The notes: generated by a model not told the origin, from the sequence alone. A DNA stretch of 28,083 nt from Chara braunii (GCA_003427395.1 BFEA01000108.1:963486-991568), one strand, 5' to 3'. Positions 1 to 9,485 are shown, counted from the stretch's first letter. Translations and numbers: made by a program.

Positions 1-18
1 TTTTTTTTTTTTTTTTTT
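1..18. repeat. Poly-T run at contig start
   Basis: The window opens with 18 T followed at once by a GC-rich stretch (about 19-110). Read on the minus strand this is GC-rich sequence ending in an A-tail. It could be the tail of a retroposed copy, or simply a homopolymer where assembly stopped. The sequence does not distinguish these. Confidence 0.6.
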
Positions 19-880
19 GGCGTCCGGGCTCTCGGACAGACTGCCCCGGGAGGACGTCCGACCGGACAACCCCCGACAGTCAGCGGGGTCCCGAACGTCC
101 GGCCCGGTAACATCCAAAAATTTAAATATCAAAACCTGGGGAAGGAAAAAAAAGAACTTTGGGATGGAAAAGAAATCCCATTGGATCATTGTAAATACTG
201 GGCGGGATCACAAGGGGTAGAAATTGCAGCCCGTAGGCTGCACTATACCTCGGTGTTTTGACGTAGGAACGAGCGGTTGTTGTGCACCAACCGGTCATTC
301 GTTAGGTAGGAAGGTAGTTGGGAGGGTGGCGGGAATCCAAGAGGGCTGAAAGTGGGGCGGGGAAGTGGGTCGGGATGGTCGTTGCCAAAAAAGCAAGGGC
401 GCGGACCCTTTTTTTGTCGGAGCGGATGCCCCAACTGCTCTGTTGAGTTCGTGGGTCTTATTCGGGGGGCCATTGTTGAAGGGTTCCGGGTTTTCAGCGT
501 GTGTGGTTAATTGGTTCTGTCGGTTTCTGTTTTGTTTTTCTCTTTTCGGGGGGGGATTTTCCTTAGATAAGTGTAGATTCTGCATGGATTCTGTAACTGT
601 AACGTCACGCTCTACCAGCATTATGTGATTTATTTTATTTTATTTTTTCAGAAAAATATATATAAAACAGGAATTAGATTGAGGCCGGGGTTCCAACAAT
701 TCTACCTGGAGTTGTCCTGGCAGCATCAGCCAGTTTACCTTACGGCCCCAGCCGCACCCGGGACCACATTCACCAACTGTGCTTCAAACCAGACCACAGC
801 CATTCTTCTCCTAGCAAATCATAATTCCTCTTCCAGCTGATTTATAAAACAACTCACTTTCTAAAACCAACGCCAACCTA
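19..880. other. Non-coding stretch, no gene recognised
   Basis: GC-rich start, then mixed sequence with many short homopolymers. The ORFs here are under 110 codons, overlap on both strands and resemble no family I know. Nothing supports a gene. Confidence 0.5.
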
Positions 881-888
881 CGTGACAC

Positions 889-960
889 CCGCGGCCTAGG
901 CCGCTGGCATTTCGGCCGCCGTGGCCAGAAAAGTTGGCCGCGGCCGCGGCCAATGAGGCC
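889..960. other. GGCC-rich palindromic patch
   Basis: A short, very GC-rich island in AT-rich surroundings. It contains a 14-bp perfect palindrome at 891-904 (gcggcctaggccgc) and a 20-bp perfect palindrome at 934-953 (ttggccgcggccgcggccaa). A second GC-rich patch lies at 1789-1919. The function is unknown; it may be a repeat fragment or a methylation-escaping CpG cluster. Confidence 0.6.
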
Positions 961-1339
961 CTGTTCGCAGCCTGTTTTTTTAATATTTTTTTATACCCCT
1001 AAAAATACGTAAAAAGAACAAAAAACAAATATAGGGTTGTAGGGCTTGGAAAACCCTACAATCGTATATTTTTTATTTTGGAATCCGACTTCGTTTGAGA
1101 TTTAAAAAAAATGAAAAACGAAAATCGATTTAAACAAAAATTTAAAAAATAAACAAAAAGAAAAGCAGGAAAATTTTTTTGTCATTTCTTATCATGAGGG
1201 ACATGGTCACAGACTCACAGACTCGTCCTGTATTTTTTTAGAAATGTTTTCCGGGTTTGTGGGAAATAGGGTGTTGAAAAAAAAGTGAAGATGCAAAAAT
1301 TGAAAACAAATAAAGAAAAAAAAGGGTCAGGCTGGGGTT

Positions 1340-1340
<1 letters not shown>
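961..1340. other. AT-rich non-coding stretch
   Basis: A-rich and T-rich sequence with a short dyad at 1035-1061 (ttgtaggg / ccctacaa). No coding signal is seen. Confidence 0.5.

Positions 1341-1423
<83 letters not shown>
1341..1423. repeat. (GT)n-(GA)n compound microsatellite
   Basis: Alternating GT from about 1341 passes directly into GA repeats that end at 1423. The low-complexity ORFs rich in Ser-Leu or Thr-His here are translation artefacts of the repeat. Confidence 0.95.
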
Positions 1424-1426
<3 letters not shown>

Positions 1427-1515
1427 ATCAATCAAATCAATCAAACCAATCAACGTCCTATTGATTGGCTTGACTGTTTGATTGATTGATTGATTGATTA
1501 ATTGATTGATTGATT

Positions 1516-1576
<61 letters not shown>

Positions 1577-1633
1577 CACGTGTGTAGGGGGGAGGGGAGG
1601 GAGGACCCCTCCCCCACCAATCAACCAATCAAT

Positions 1634-1668
<35 letters not shown>

Positions 1669-1689
1669 AAAAACTATCAATCAATCAAT
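1424..1689. repeat. (TCAA)n / (TTGA)n / (GT)n / (TCAA)n compound microsatellite
   Basis: TCAA-type repeats at 1424-1453 face TTGA-type repeats at about 1461-1520, forming a large inverted repeat. A pure GT run follows to about 1570, then a GC-rich spacer, then TCAA repeats again at about 1616-1689. All ORFs across it are repeat translations. Confidence 0.9.
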
Positions 1690-1788
1690 TTTTTTTTTTT
1701 TTTCTATTTATGTAATTTGTTTTGTCACATACCAAAAAACGCCCTCCCAAATTTTTCTTTTTATTTTTGTTTTATGCACAGGGCCACA

Positions 1789-1919
1789 GAGGCCGACGTG
1801 CGATGGCCGCGCGCGCGCACCCGCCTGGGCCCCGCGTGGCTGCGCGGAAAGTCGGCCGCGCGGCCTACGCCGCGAACCCGCGGTCGGCCTCCTCTGGCAG
1901 CATCCACGGCCTAGGGTGT
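1789..1919. other. CpG/GGCC-rich patch
   Basis: Dense CG and GGCC words, with a 12-bp palindrome at 1854-1865 (ggccgcgcggcc). It resembles in composition the patch at 889-960. No reading frame looks like a protein. Confidence 0.5.
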
Positions 1920-2360
1920 CCGTAGACGCAAACTACTGTCCATCTACTATCTACGAATTCCACTACTCGACTATTATCCGTCTAAATCTACGACCAGGTC
2001 TATGCGATCTGGTGGAACGTACCATTCCTTATTCCTAGGCACTCTCCTACTGGTCCACTGCGTCCCTAGGAAACCGAGTGCCCTGGTTATAGCCTTGGCA
2101 CTCTCTTTTTTTTTTTAAAGCTATATTCTTCTCTCATCTGTCTCATTTTTCTTGCTAGTACTCATCTATCTCATCCTCACTAGTGTATGTGTAGTACGGG
2201 GGAACACCAACCCAACCCGGATCTCTCCCCAGCCCCACAGCAGTGGTGCGAGAGCAAGGCTGTACCGGTCCCTCCCCCCCAAACCCCACATGGCGGTGTC
2301 TAGTGGCCAATATTGTCGCTGCATAGCAACCAACAACATCAACCAAGGTCCTGCCAATGC

Positions 2361-2665
2361 TCTAGCCTCCCCCCCTACTGACCGAGATACCCTTCTCCAC
2401 TCTACAGACTCTTACCTCTGTAAAGGCGTTACATGATTTGGCTTCAACTGCATTTATTTTTTATTTTTTTTCCACCTGCGTGTTTCCCTTTGACACTCTC
2501 TAGCCTCCCCCCTACTGACCGAAATGCCCTGGTCCACTCTACAGACTCTACCTCTGTGAAGGGGTTACGTGACTTGGCTTCGACTGCATTTATTTTATTT
2601 ATTTTATTTATTTTATTTATTTATTTATTTATTTATTTATTATATTTTTATGTCCACCTGCGTTG
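2361..2665. repeat. Imperfect tandem duplication, period about 138 bp
   Basis: The block beginning tctagcctccccc at 2361 recurs at 2499. Shared landmarks in order are ctactgaccga, ccactctacagactc, acctctgt, ggttac/cgttac, cttggcttc, ctgcatttatttt and ccacctgcgt. The second copy carries an expanded TTTA/TTTAT run at about 2587-2642. Many substitutions separate the copies, so it is an old duplication. No coding. Confidence 0.85.
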
Positions 2666-2699
2666 CTTGCATTTTCTTCTTTTCGGAAAGACCGTTTGG

Positions 2700-2960
2700 A
2701 CCGGGAGGCACTACTCTCGACATGCACAAAAGACAAAAATCATGGCCGTGTATCTTTCCATGGTCTAGTGGAAGATTCCTTCTCGTTTTGCACATCATGC
2801 ATACATATTGGAACATTCCCACTGTGGGCCTTATCTGCCCTCCACATGCACAAAAGACAGAAAATATGGTGTCGCATCTATCCGTGTTCTAGCCCAGGAT
2901 TCATTCTCATGTTCTGCATGTTTGGTGAGTAGTGGAGCGAGTCAAAATCCGAAGAAGAGG
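2700..2960. repeat. Two tandem copies of a 'catgcacaaaagac' repeat (period about 124 bp)
   Basis: acatgcacaaaagac occurs at 2720-2734 and 2844-2858, each followed by related sequence (tatctttcca / tatccgtgtt, then tctag and gatt-ttct words). A third copy lies at about 10170-10300. It is a dispersed repeat family with no coding content. Confidence 0.8.
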
Positions 2961-4037
2961 AACCGGATGCACGGAAATACTATGGGCTGCAGGCCCGCGT
3001 GCTTGCGGTACGTCCGTGCAGAAGAACGCGAGAAAGGATGGAATCAGTTAGGGGACCAGCTACAGCCAGTTGGAAAACGATGTGATGGGCATAACTGGCA
3101 GAACTGGGTAAGAAGGTTGTAGGACAATTTAGGGCCTGAAACAGGTTGAACTGGGATAGGCGAGGTCGTGCGTATATAGCCGAATGGTAATACGGGATGA
3201 ACGAGGCACTGTACGAGGTGTAATAACAGGATAGAGACAGCTGTTCCTTCTGCCCCTCCTCCCCCCCCCTCGCGTCCCACCACCCTGGAGGTGACCCTGT
3301 TTTGTGACTGGGTGCTGCTAGCAAGCCTCCCGACCAGCAGGGCACCCCCTAAGGAAGGCCACGAACTGGGGAAGGGAATCCATGTAACAGTCCCCACCTT
3401 CCCAGGCGGCTAGTGCCACAAGGGATGGCCTGATCTTCTTTCTTGTCTTTTCCCCCCATCATCTCTTGGATGTAAAAACAATTTAAAACATGAACGGTGT
3501 GGGTGGTTGGGAAAAAAAAAAAAAAAAAAAAAAGGAAAAAGGAAAAGAAATCCTGCACCAACTGGCGTAAGCTCATTTGGTACAAGCCTTGAACTGTTGA
3601 AGGTTACCGGAGTGGCCCGGGGTCACTTTCCCGGCCAGGCCAGAAAAGTAGAAAGTTTAAATAACAAATATTTTACAGTTTAATAAGAGTTTATTAACTT
3701 TATATTATATTTTAAATTTGGTAAAGAATATCGATGTGTCCCAGAGGCAAAAGTTGTTCGGTCTCTTGTTCTGCATAACATAGTTTTTTCGGTTTTTTTT
3801 TTTTTTTTTTTTTTTTTAATGGGACCTTCCCTTGTCCTTGCAACGGGCTGGCCACCCGGGACCCGGGCGGCCCGGCTGGCAGCCTAGTGAAATACAAACG
3901 TGAGTTCTCTTTTTCCCCCTGCTTTTTTGGGAAAACAGTCCTGAGTTCAAATTCACTGATAGCAGATGAGTTAAATCAATAAAATTACTAAAATTTGCAA
4001 TTAAAAAAAAAAAAAAAATTGTGAATTACCTTAGGGC
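2961..4037. other. Non-coding stretch with homopolymer runs
   Basis: Mixed composition with A-runs near 3511-3533, a T-run near 3795-3817 and another A-run near 4002-4018. ORFs reach about 121 codons but overlap in opposing frames and match no family I recognise. Confidence 0.45.
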
Positions 4038-4299
4038 GGGGGCCTCGTCCCACATGCACCATTTAGTTAGGCCAGCTCAACGGTGTGACACACCAAAAAG
4101 CCTTTTTAAAATCGAAAACAAATGGAAAAATAAATGAAAATGGCATTTCTAGTATTATTCTGTTTTTTTTTTTTTCACAAATGTTTTGTATATCATGGAC
4201 ATGTCATTATGACGACTCCCTACAAAAAAAGGAAAGTTTTGTACATGTACCTGGACCCCAGATGCGACCCCACCCATGTCACCCTTGTGCAGCAAAGAT

Positions 4300-4527
4300 C
4301 TGACTTATGTGACTTGCGCGATCGGCCTGTCGGTTCGTAGGAGTATCCAAGGAACGTGGTTTCGATTCCAGCCACATACAGCCCCGAAATGCCAAGCATA
4401 TATGTCCCGCATATATGTCCTATTGTGAAACGGCTGGCAACAGTGCGTGTGTCAGCCGGAACATGACGGAAGGCCTCAAAACGGTCTGACACCTCGCAAT
4501 GATGACGAAAGCCAAAAAAAAAAAAAA
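4300..4527 (+). repeat. Possible tRNA-derived SINE-like stretch with A-tail
   Basis: A B-box-like sequence (ggtttcgattcc, 4358-4369) precedes about 140 bp of unique body ending in a run of 14 A at 4514-4527. That is the general order of a Pol III SINE. I found no convincing A box at the expected distance upstream, so this is tentative. It lies inside the inverted-repeat element. Confidence 0.3.
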
Positions 4528-4556
4528 GTAACGCAACAAAAAAAAAAGAGCACGGA

Positions 4557-4602
4557 GCGTTGAGCTAGCTGTCTCCTTTTTTCGAGACAGCTAGCTCAAC
4601 GC
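4557..4602. repeat. Perfect 19-bp hairpin, 8-nt loop
   Basis: gcgttgagctagctgtctc (4557-4575) is followed by an 8-base loop and its exact reverse complement at 4584-4602. The loop contains six T. No mismatch is present, unlike every other old repeat nearby, so it is either recent or maintained. It could be a foldback insertion, a small-RNA precursor stem or an assembly foldback. Confidence 0.85.
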
Positions 4603-4820
4603 AAACGGCGAAGGGTAGGGGCCATTGTAAACGAGGGGTCGGATTTTTGGAGGCATTTCCCGACACCAAAAAAATGAGCGGTTGGGAGGAATACCACACG
4701 TAACTAAAGTCGACCGCTGGATGTTCACAACACCTGCCATCGCTGGCATCGCCCTGAGTCGCACGTGATAGAAAACCCAACGCTGAGATGGCTCAACGGT
4801 GCTAGTGGGACGAGGCCCCC

Positions 4821-5169
4821 GGTCAGTTCAATGGTGACATCTCAAGGCCATCGCCCTTTTATACATTTTCTATGAGGGAAAAAAAATAAAATGCAGTCCC
4901 ACAGCCATCTTTCACAAATTTTCGCTCGCTGCTACGAGTAGCCGGTAGGCCCAAAAATGGTGTTTCCTTTATCTCTTTTCGCGGTCAGTTCTGCAAGCTC
5001 GAAATAATCTGCCACCTTGGCGGCTTTGCTAAAAAGGGAGCGGTGGTTCAGGTTTCGGGTCAAGGATGGAAACAAACCCTCTCAAGTTTGGAAGGTGAAA
5101 TCTACCGGTAGCCCCGTCAGAAGGCACCTGAGAACCGGCACGCACGCACAGGCACATTCTGACCAGGTG
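4821..5169. other. Non-coding stretch, nothing recognised
   Basis: Mixed sequence between the inverted-repeat element and the T-arm-like array. The short ORF at 5017-5205 has no recognisable domain. Confidence 0.45.
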
Positions 5170-5965
5170 CAGTTGTTGTTAAACAGGTCACGAGTTCAAT
5201 CCTGACCGTTTCACACGTGTAGCAGCAGCAGACCGCAAGGAACACTTTTTCAGGAGACAAAAGGGTAGGCGACTTAGGGAGGAGACCTCCACATGGGTGG
5301 CATGTGTGCTTTCTCGGCGAGCCCACCTCAATCGTCAGCTTTCTGGATGAATGGCACACAAATCACCTGATGACAAACAGGTCAGGAAGAGCGCTGACTA
5401 ATATACACGCAGGGACCTGTCGATAAACAAGTCGTGAGTTCAATCTGGAGTGCGCTGACAAGTAGTGAAGTCCACACAGGAACCTGTCGATAAACAAGTC
5501 ATGAGTTCAACGATTCAATCCCGAGTGGTATATAGACGTAGCAAGCATGGAGACCCCACAGAAGACAACACATGCTTTATAACAAACCTCCAGATGTGAC
5601 AGCTGTGTGACTGAAAGAGAACACATGGCACCTGTCCAGATGTGACACCTGTGTGACTGAAGAGTACACATGGCAGCTGTCTATAAACAGCTCACACGTT
5701 CAAATTCTCAAGGGGTGCACACAGCTGTTGATAAACACCTCTTTTTTTTTCTTTTTTTCTTTTTTTCTTTTTTTCTTTTTCTTGGACCTTGATTTTGTAT
5801 TTTTTTAAGGAAATGTTTGGCAGAAAAAGTCTGTTGATAAACACCTCTCCAATTGGAATCCTGCAATTCCGTTCAGCAGACACCCTTTTTAATGGTACAC
5901 ACATGTAGCACCTCACGAGTTCAAATCCAAGAATGAAACACCTATGTGGATCGTGATAAACAGGT
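5170..5965 (+). repeat. Degenerate array with tRNA T-arm-like motif
   Basis: The phrase 'gataaacaagtc-tgagttcaatc' recurs in varied form. gagttcaa-type cores are at 5192, 5436, 5503, 5698 and 5917; gataaaca-type cores are near 5422, 5489, 5682, 5728, 5834 and 5956. The gagttcaatcc core resembles a tRNA variable loop plus T arm (Pol III B box). A 5580-5680 subsection is itself duplicated (ccagatgtgacagctgtgtg / ccagatgtgacacctgtgtg). Spacing is irregular, so this is an eroded repeat array, not tRNA genes. Confidence 0.6.
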
Positions 5966-5989
5966 TGTCAGTCCCCATCCCATATACCG

Positions 5990-6097
5990 ATAACAAAGTC
6001 GGCACTGTGCTGTCTGTGATTTTCCACGTGGTCATTTCTACACATAACAAAGTCGGCACTGTGCTGTCTGTGATTTTCCACGTGGTCATTTCTACAC
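5990..6097. repeat. Exact 54-bp tandem duplication
   Basis: 5990-6043 is repeated without a visible mismatch at 6044-6097 (unit starts ataacaaagtcggcactgtg). The identity points to a recent event or an assembly duplication. The length is a multiple of three, but neither strand shows a credible protein. Confidence 0.95.
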
Positions 6098-6154
6098 AGT
6101 GCCCCTCGGACGACACGAACCAGCTTCTGAACTCGTGATGAATGAAAAGAAAAC

Positions 6155-6159
<5 letters not shown>

Positions 6160-6224
<65 letters not shown>
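6160..6224. repeat. (GA)n microsatellite
   Basis: An uninterrupted GA run of about 65 bases. The Ser-Leu ORF on the minus strand is an artefact. Confidence 0.95.
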
Positions 6225-6227
<3 letters not shown>

Positions 6228-7523
6228 TGCCAGAGTACATGTTTGCTGAAAGTTTGATTGTCAGCAGGAACTCATTTTCGAGGCCTGGTCACGGAGGTGG
6301 GATTGTGAATGCAGGGTATTACAGACCAGGCGTGATTAGTAGTCTCCAAGATGAGACAGCAAGCAATGGCAGCAGCCACAACCTGCCGCAGGGCTGTGCC
6401 ATCGGAGTGTCATGCATGACCCTCGCATGTTTATATTGTCCGCTTCCTGAGGAGAAAACTAAAACGAGGAGAGGACTATCATATTATAATGTGCGATTTC
6501 TATAACGATTATGCTGAATGGTTTCACATCGTCTCTTCTTTCCCTGCTGTCATTCCCCTCTCTGCCCATTCACCTATGGTCAAGAAATGAAACACCCATA
6601 CATTGTATTCGAGGACGAAAAAAAACTGCTCCTACCCCTGGCCCATTTTGTCCTGCGGGATGGATACTGTTCGCCGCCTTTTGTATCCATGATATATCAA
6701 TCCATGAGAGAACCCACCCAAAAAATGAAATCCCAACGACAATACCGCAACTTCATTCCCATTTCATCACAACAAGCGTGCAAGAAGTGGCCAGACTGGG
6801 TAAGGACAGAATGGGAGGAGAGCAGAGAAAGCTGGGATGCCAGAGTGAGGGCAGCACGGGGATAATATGCAACTGTGAGAACGATCAGACCTTCGATGGG
6901 ATTACAGAAAAGAAAAGAAAAAAAAAAACGAGAGAGAGAGAGGAAACAAAGAAAAAAAGAAACCTTCCTTAAAAAAAAAAAAAAATTAAATTAAAAAAAA
7001 AAAAAAAAAAAACCCTTCAGTGGCGAAAGAACTGCAGAAAAGACCAAAGGAAAGCAAATGACAGTGAAGGAAAGCAAAGGAAAGCAAAAGACTCGATTGA
7101 AGGGCCAGGATGAGAATACGCTGTTCAAGGGAAAATGATCCCACGAGTACAGTGTTCAAAGCTAAGCTCCCCCCCCATTCCCTCCCTCTCCCCCGTCACC
7201 TCAGCCCTGCACCACCCCACAAACACGCACACAAAAACATGCTGGCCTTCATATATCCAGATTCCAGACCTATGTCCCTCTCACACTTGGTATGAGTAAT
7301 CACAAACGCATTCAACGATTCACATATATTCTACATCAAGGAATATTCAGCCATTTGTCAGACCAAACACCATTTCCACATTACATAATTCCGCCCGCCG
7401 GGGCACTTTGCACCCGGCCACCTAATCTGGACGTTGCAGAACTTGCGCAATCACCTCGTCAATCCCCATCTTGCTCAACCATTATGAACACTGCCAACCT
7501 TTCCCCTCCCCCCCGCCTCTCTC

Positions 7524-7527
<4 letters not shown>
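6225..7527. other. Non-coding stretch, no gene recognised
   Basis: Two overlapping plus-strand ORFs at 6511-6972 and 6518-6865 (153 and 115 codons) are the longest here. They share the same bases in different frames, lack any recognisable domain and end in A-rich low-complexity sequence near 6905-7013. ggaaagcaaa words recur at about 7047-7088. I do not call a gene. Confidence 0.45.

Positions 7528-7602
<75 letters not shown>
7528..7602. repeat. (CT)n microsatellite
   Basis: A pure CT run followed by a short GT run to about 7616. Confidence 0.95.
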
Positions 7603-7606
<4 letters not shown>

Positions 7607-8362
7607 GTGTGTGTGTGGCTGGATTGAATGTCAACCTGTGGAAGCACCCTATGTAACTATTGGACAAATTGCATCAGTTTTTTTTTTCTTATACTTCAAT
7701 TACACCCTTTCTCTGTGTGTGTGTGTGTGAGTGGATCTGAGATATTCTGTGTACGCAGGGAGGCTGTCACGATCTATTGTGACATAGACACGGGAAGAGG
7801 ATAAGCTGGGGGACAAGAAGAGACCCTTACCCTCACACTATTGGCCTTACACTCTGGCCGGAAAGTCTCTACTATCTCTTTTTCACATGCCGCTTCCCCT
7901 CTTCCCCACGGCAAAAGAGGCCATGTTCAAGGGCAGACAGTGAGAAGACTCTTTTCCTCCTACCCATGAACACGGCAAAAAAAAGGCCAATAAAGCCGCC
8001 ACCCCCCCCCTCTTTTGCGTTCATCCAGTCAGTCTTCAAACACTTTGAACATAACAATGCAGCAAAAGGAGTGCAGTCACTTTCGTTCACCAAATCCACC
8101 TCAGCCATAAGGAAAAACAAGGAAAAAGGCAGAAGGGGCTTTCGATGGAGTCCCCGCCAAGTCAACATCCTCCAAATCGGGGAAACCACCAATATCCATT
8201 CTACCTCCCTCCCCTCCCTTCCTGCATTTTCTTTTTTTCATTCAAACCCACCCGACACCCCCTCCCTCTCTCACAACCTACCTATTTTCGGGACTCTATT
8301 TTTTCTGTAAAAAATTGCATGCACGGAGGCCCAGCCTATATGTATGAACGATTATCAAATGG
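7603..8362. other. Non-coding stretch, no gene recognised
   Basis: Short C-rich and A-rich runs. ORFs of up to 114 codons on opposite strands overlap one another (7872-8192 minus, 7966-8310 plus) and carry no recognisable motif. Confidence 0.45.
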
Positions 8363-8535
8363 ATGGGACAAATAGGCCACAGCTGGGACACATGGGCCAC
8401 AGCTGGAACAGATAGGACTCAGCTGGAACAGATGAAACACATGGAACAGATGGGACACATGGGACACATGGGGCACATGGAACAGATGGCACCAGCTGGA
8501 ACAGACGGGACAGATGGAACACATGGGACAGATGG
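8363..8535 (+). repeat. Minisatellite of 'ggaacagatg / ggacacatg' units
   Basis: Irregular short units of about 9-20 bases built from cagctggaacag, atgggacac and cagatgg. The plus-strand frame gives a Met-Gly-His-Thr-rich peptide that is a repeat product. The array ends about 35 bp beyond the stop codon of the COX7c-like gene, so it would lie in or just past that gene's 3' untranslated region. Confidence 0.85.
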
Positions 8536-8570
8536 GAGCCTCCCTCTAGCGAATATCTCTTCCGTAGTAA

Positions 8571-8846
8571 TCAGCCCTTGGCCTTCTGCTGCTGCACGGC
8601 CACCGCAAAAAGAGGAACAGCGATCCCAAATCCCAATCCTCCAAATACCAACAACCCCATTTTCAGCTTCCTATTCTTCATGGATGGAAGATCGTACATA
8701 TGCTCCGCATGCAAATAGGCTGGTTCATCCCCATAGCCGCCGCTGGCTTTCGGTTTCGTTCCAGTCTGAAAGGAACGAGTTGCAACTCTGCGAGCGGGGG
8801 CTGATGCGGCGAGCCGCCGCATCGATCCAGCCACAGCAGACGCCAT
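8571..8846 (-). CDS. Mitochondrial cytochrome c oxidase subunit, COX7c-like
   Basis: The 91-residue product would be a small nuclear-encoded structural subunit of respiratory complex IV in the inner mitochondrial membrane. Residues 1-30 look like a mitochondrial presequence: Ala/Ser-rich, Arg at 10, 11, 19, 20 and 24, no acidic residue. After a Gly-rich linker comes the block LHAEHMYDLPSMKNRKLKM (45-63), then one membrane span (about 63-84) and a short QQQKAKG tail. That order is typical of COX7C-family subunits, and the HAEHMY-x-L-x-x-MK block recalls plant members. The start is an ATG (cat at 8844-8846) with G at -3 and G at +4; the stop is TGA. The frame is intact and without introns. No TATA box or poly(A) signal is evident. 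It is the only gene in the window I recognise. The family call is from memory of its pattern, not from a search. Confidence 0.8.
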   Translation of the reverse strand: MASAVAGSMRRLAASAPARRVATRSFQTGTKPKASGGYGDEPAYLHAEHMYDLPSMKNRKLKMGLLVFGGLGFGIAVPLFAVAVQQQKAKG

Positions 8847-8929
8847 TCCGCCCTCCTCCTCCCACTTCCCTCAACGAGACCGGACCAATTCACCCACTGC
8901 CGCTGACCCCCAACGTTGACAAGCTCACT

Positions 8930-9064
8930 TCACTCTTTGGCGATGGCAATTTCACCCCACCTCACCTGCACAAAATCGTTTCAGTCATGTTAGGCCAAAT
9001 AAAGAAAGAGAGAAGAAAGAAAAGAAAGAGAGAGGATAAGAGAGAAAAAGAGAGAAAAAGAGAG

Positions 9065-9115
<51 letters not shown>

Positions 9116-9425
9116 ACTGGCTTCTCTTTGGCAATGGCAGTTTCACATCACTCCACGTGCACAAGAATGTTTTCAATCGTGTTAAGCTAACAGAAAAGGA
9201 AACGAGAGGGAAAGAGGGCGGCAAAGAGAGGGAGAGAAGGAGAGGGAGAGAGGGAGAGAGCGAGAGAGGGAGCGAGGGAGAGAGCGAGAGAGGGAGCAAG
9301 GGAGAGAGCGAGAGAGGGAGAGGGAGAGAGGACATTCTCTGGGAAAAAAGAAAGAGGAACGCTGAGCTCTGAGAGGGACAGAGGGACAGAGAGAGAGGAC
9401 ACACTCTGGGCAAAAAGAAAGAGGC
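8930..9425. repeat. Duplicated block alternating with GA-rich tracts
   Basis: A roughly 70-bp segment at 8930-9000 (ctttggcgatggcaatttca, then ctgcacaaaa and tcatgttagg) recurs, diverged, at 9121-9190; the period is about 191. Each copy is followed by a purine GA tract (about 9001-9112 and 9195-9340). A second local duplication of gagaggaca..ctctggg..aaaaagaaagagg lies at about 9327-9356 and 9394-9424. The whole block lies upstream of the COX7c-like start. It is an old repeat cluster without coding sequence. Confidence 0.8.
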
Positions 9426-9485
9426 TAAAAATAAGGCCGACCTCTGTATCTGTTCTTAATCACTGCACGAGGCATATTCACACTG

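Larger units (their letters stand above)
4038..4820. mobile_element. Putative non-autonomous DNA transposon with terminal inverted repeats
   Basis: The 16 bases at 4038-4053 (gggggcctcgtcccac) are the exact reverse complement of 4805-4820. The ends enclose 783 bp without a transposase-like ORF. Just inside each end, related words occur in direct orientation (agctcaacggtg at 4074-4085, ggctcaacggtg near 4788-4799). A 19-bp perfect hairpin sits at 4557-4602. I could not find a clear target-site duplication, so the superfamily is not assigned. The alternative is two independent inverted copies of a GC-rich repeat. Confidence 0.5.

Noticed and set aside
1030-1064. Telomere-like ccctaa/gggttg words
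   Set aside because: Only an isolated small dyad is present; there is no tandem telomeric repeat.
5170-5965. CRISPR-like array of regularly spaced repeats
   Set aside because: The repeats are diverged, spacing is irregular and the context is eukaryotic. A tRNA-like repeat array fits better.
6511-6972. 153-codon plus ORF
   Set aside because: It overlaps another ORF in a different frame, has no recognisable motif and ends in Lys/Arg/Glu low-complexity sequence.
8363-9190. 275-codon plus-strand ORF, the longest in the window
   Set aside because: It is a minisatellite translation at the start, antisense to the COX7c-like gene in the middle and a GA-repeat translation at the end. It has no coherent protein character.
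8985-9413. 142-codon minus ORF rich in Ser-Leu
   Set aside because: It is a translation of GA/CT-rich repeats. It would also lie upstream of the COX7c-like gene with no start or domain support.
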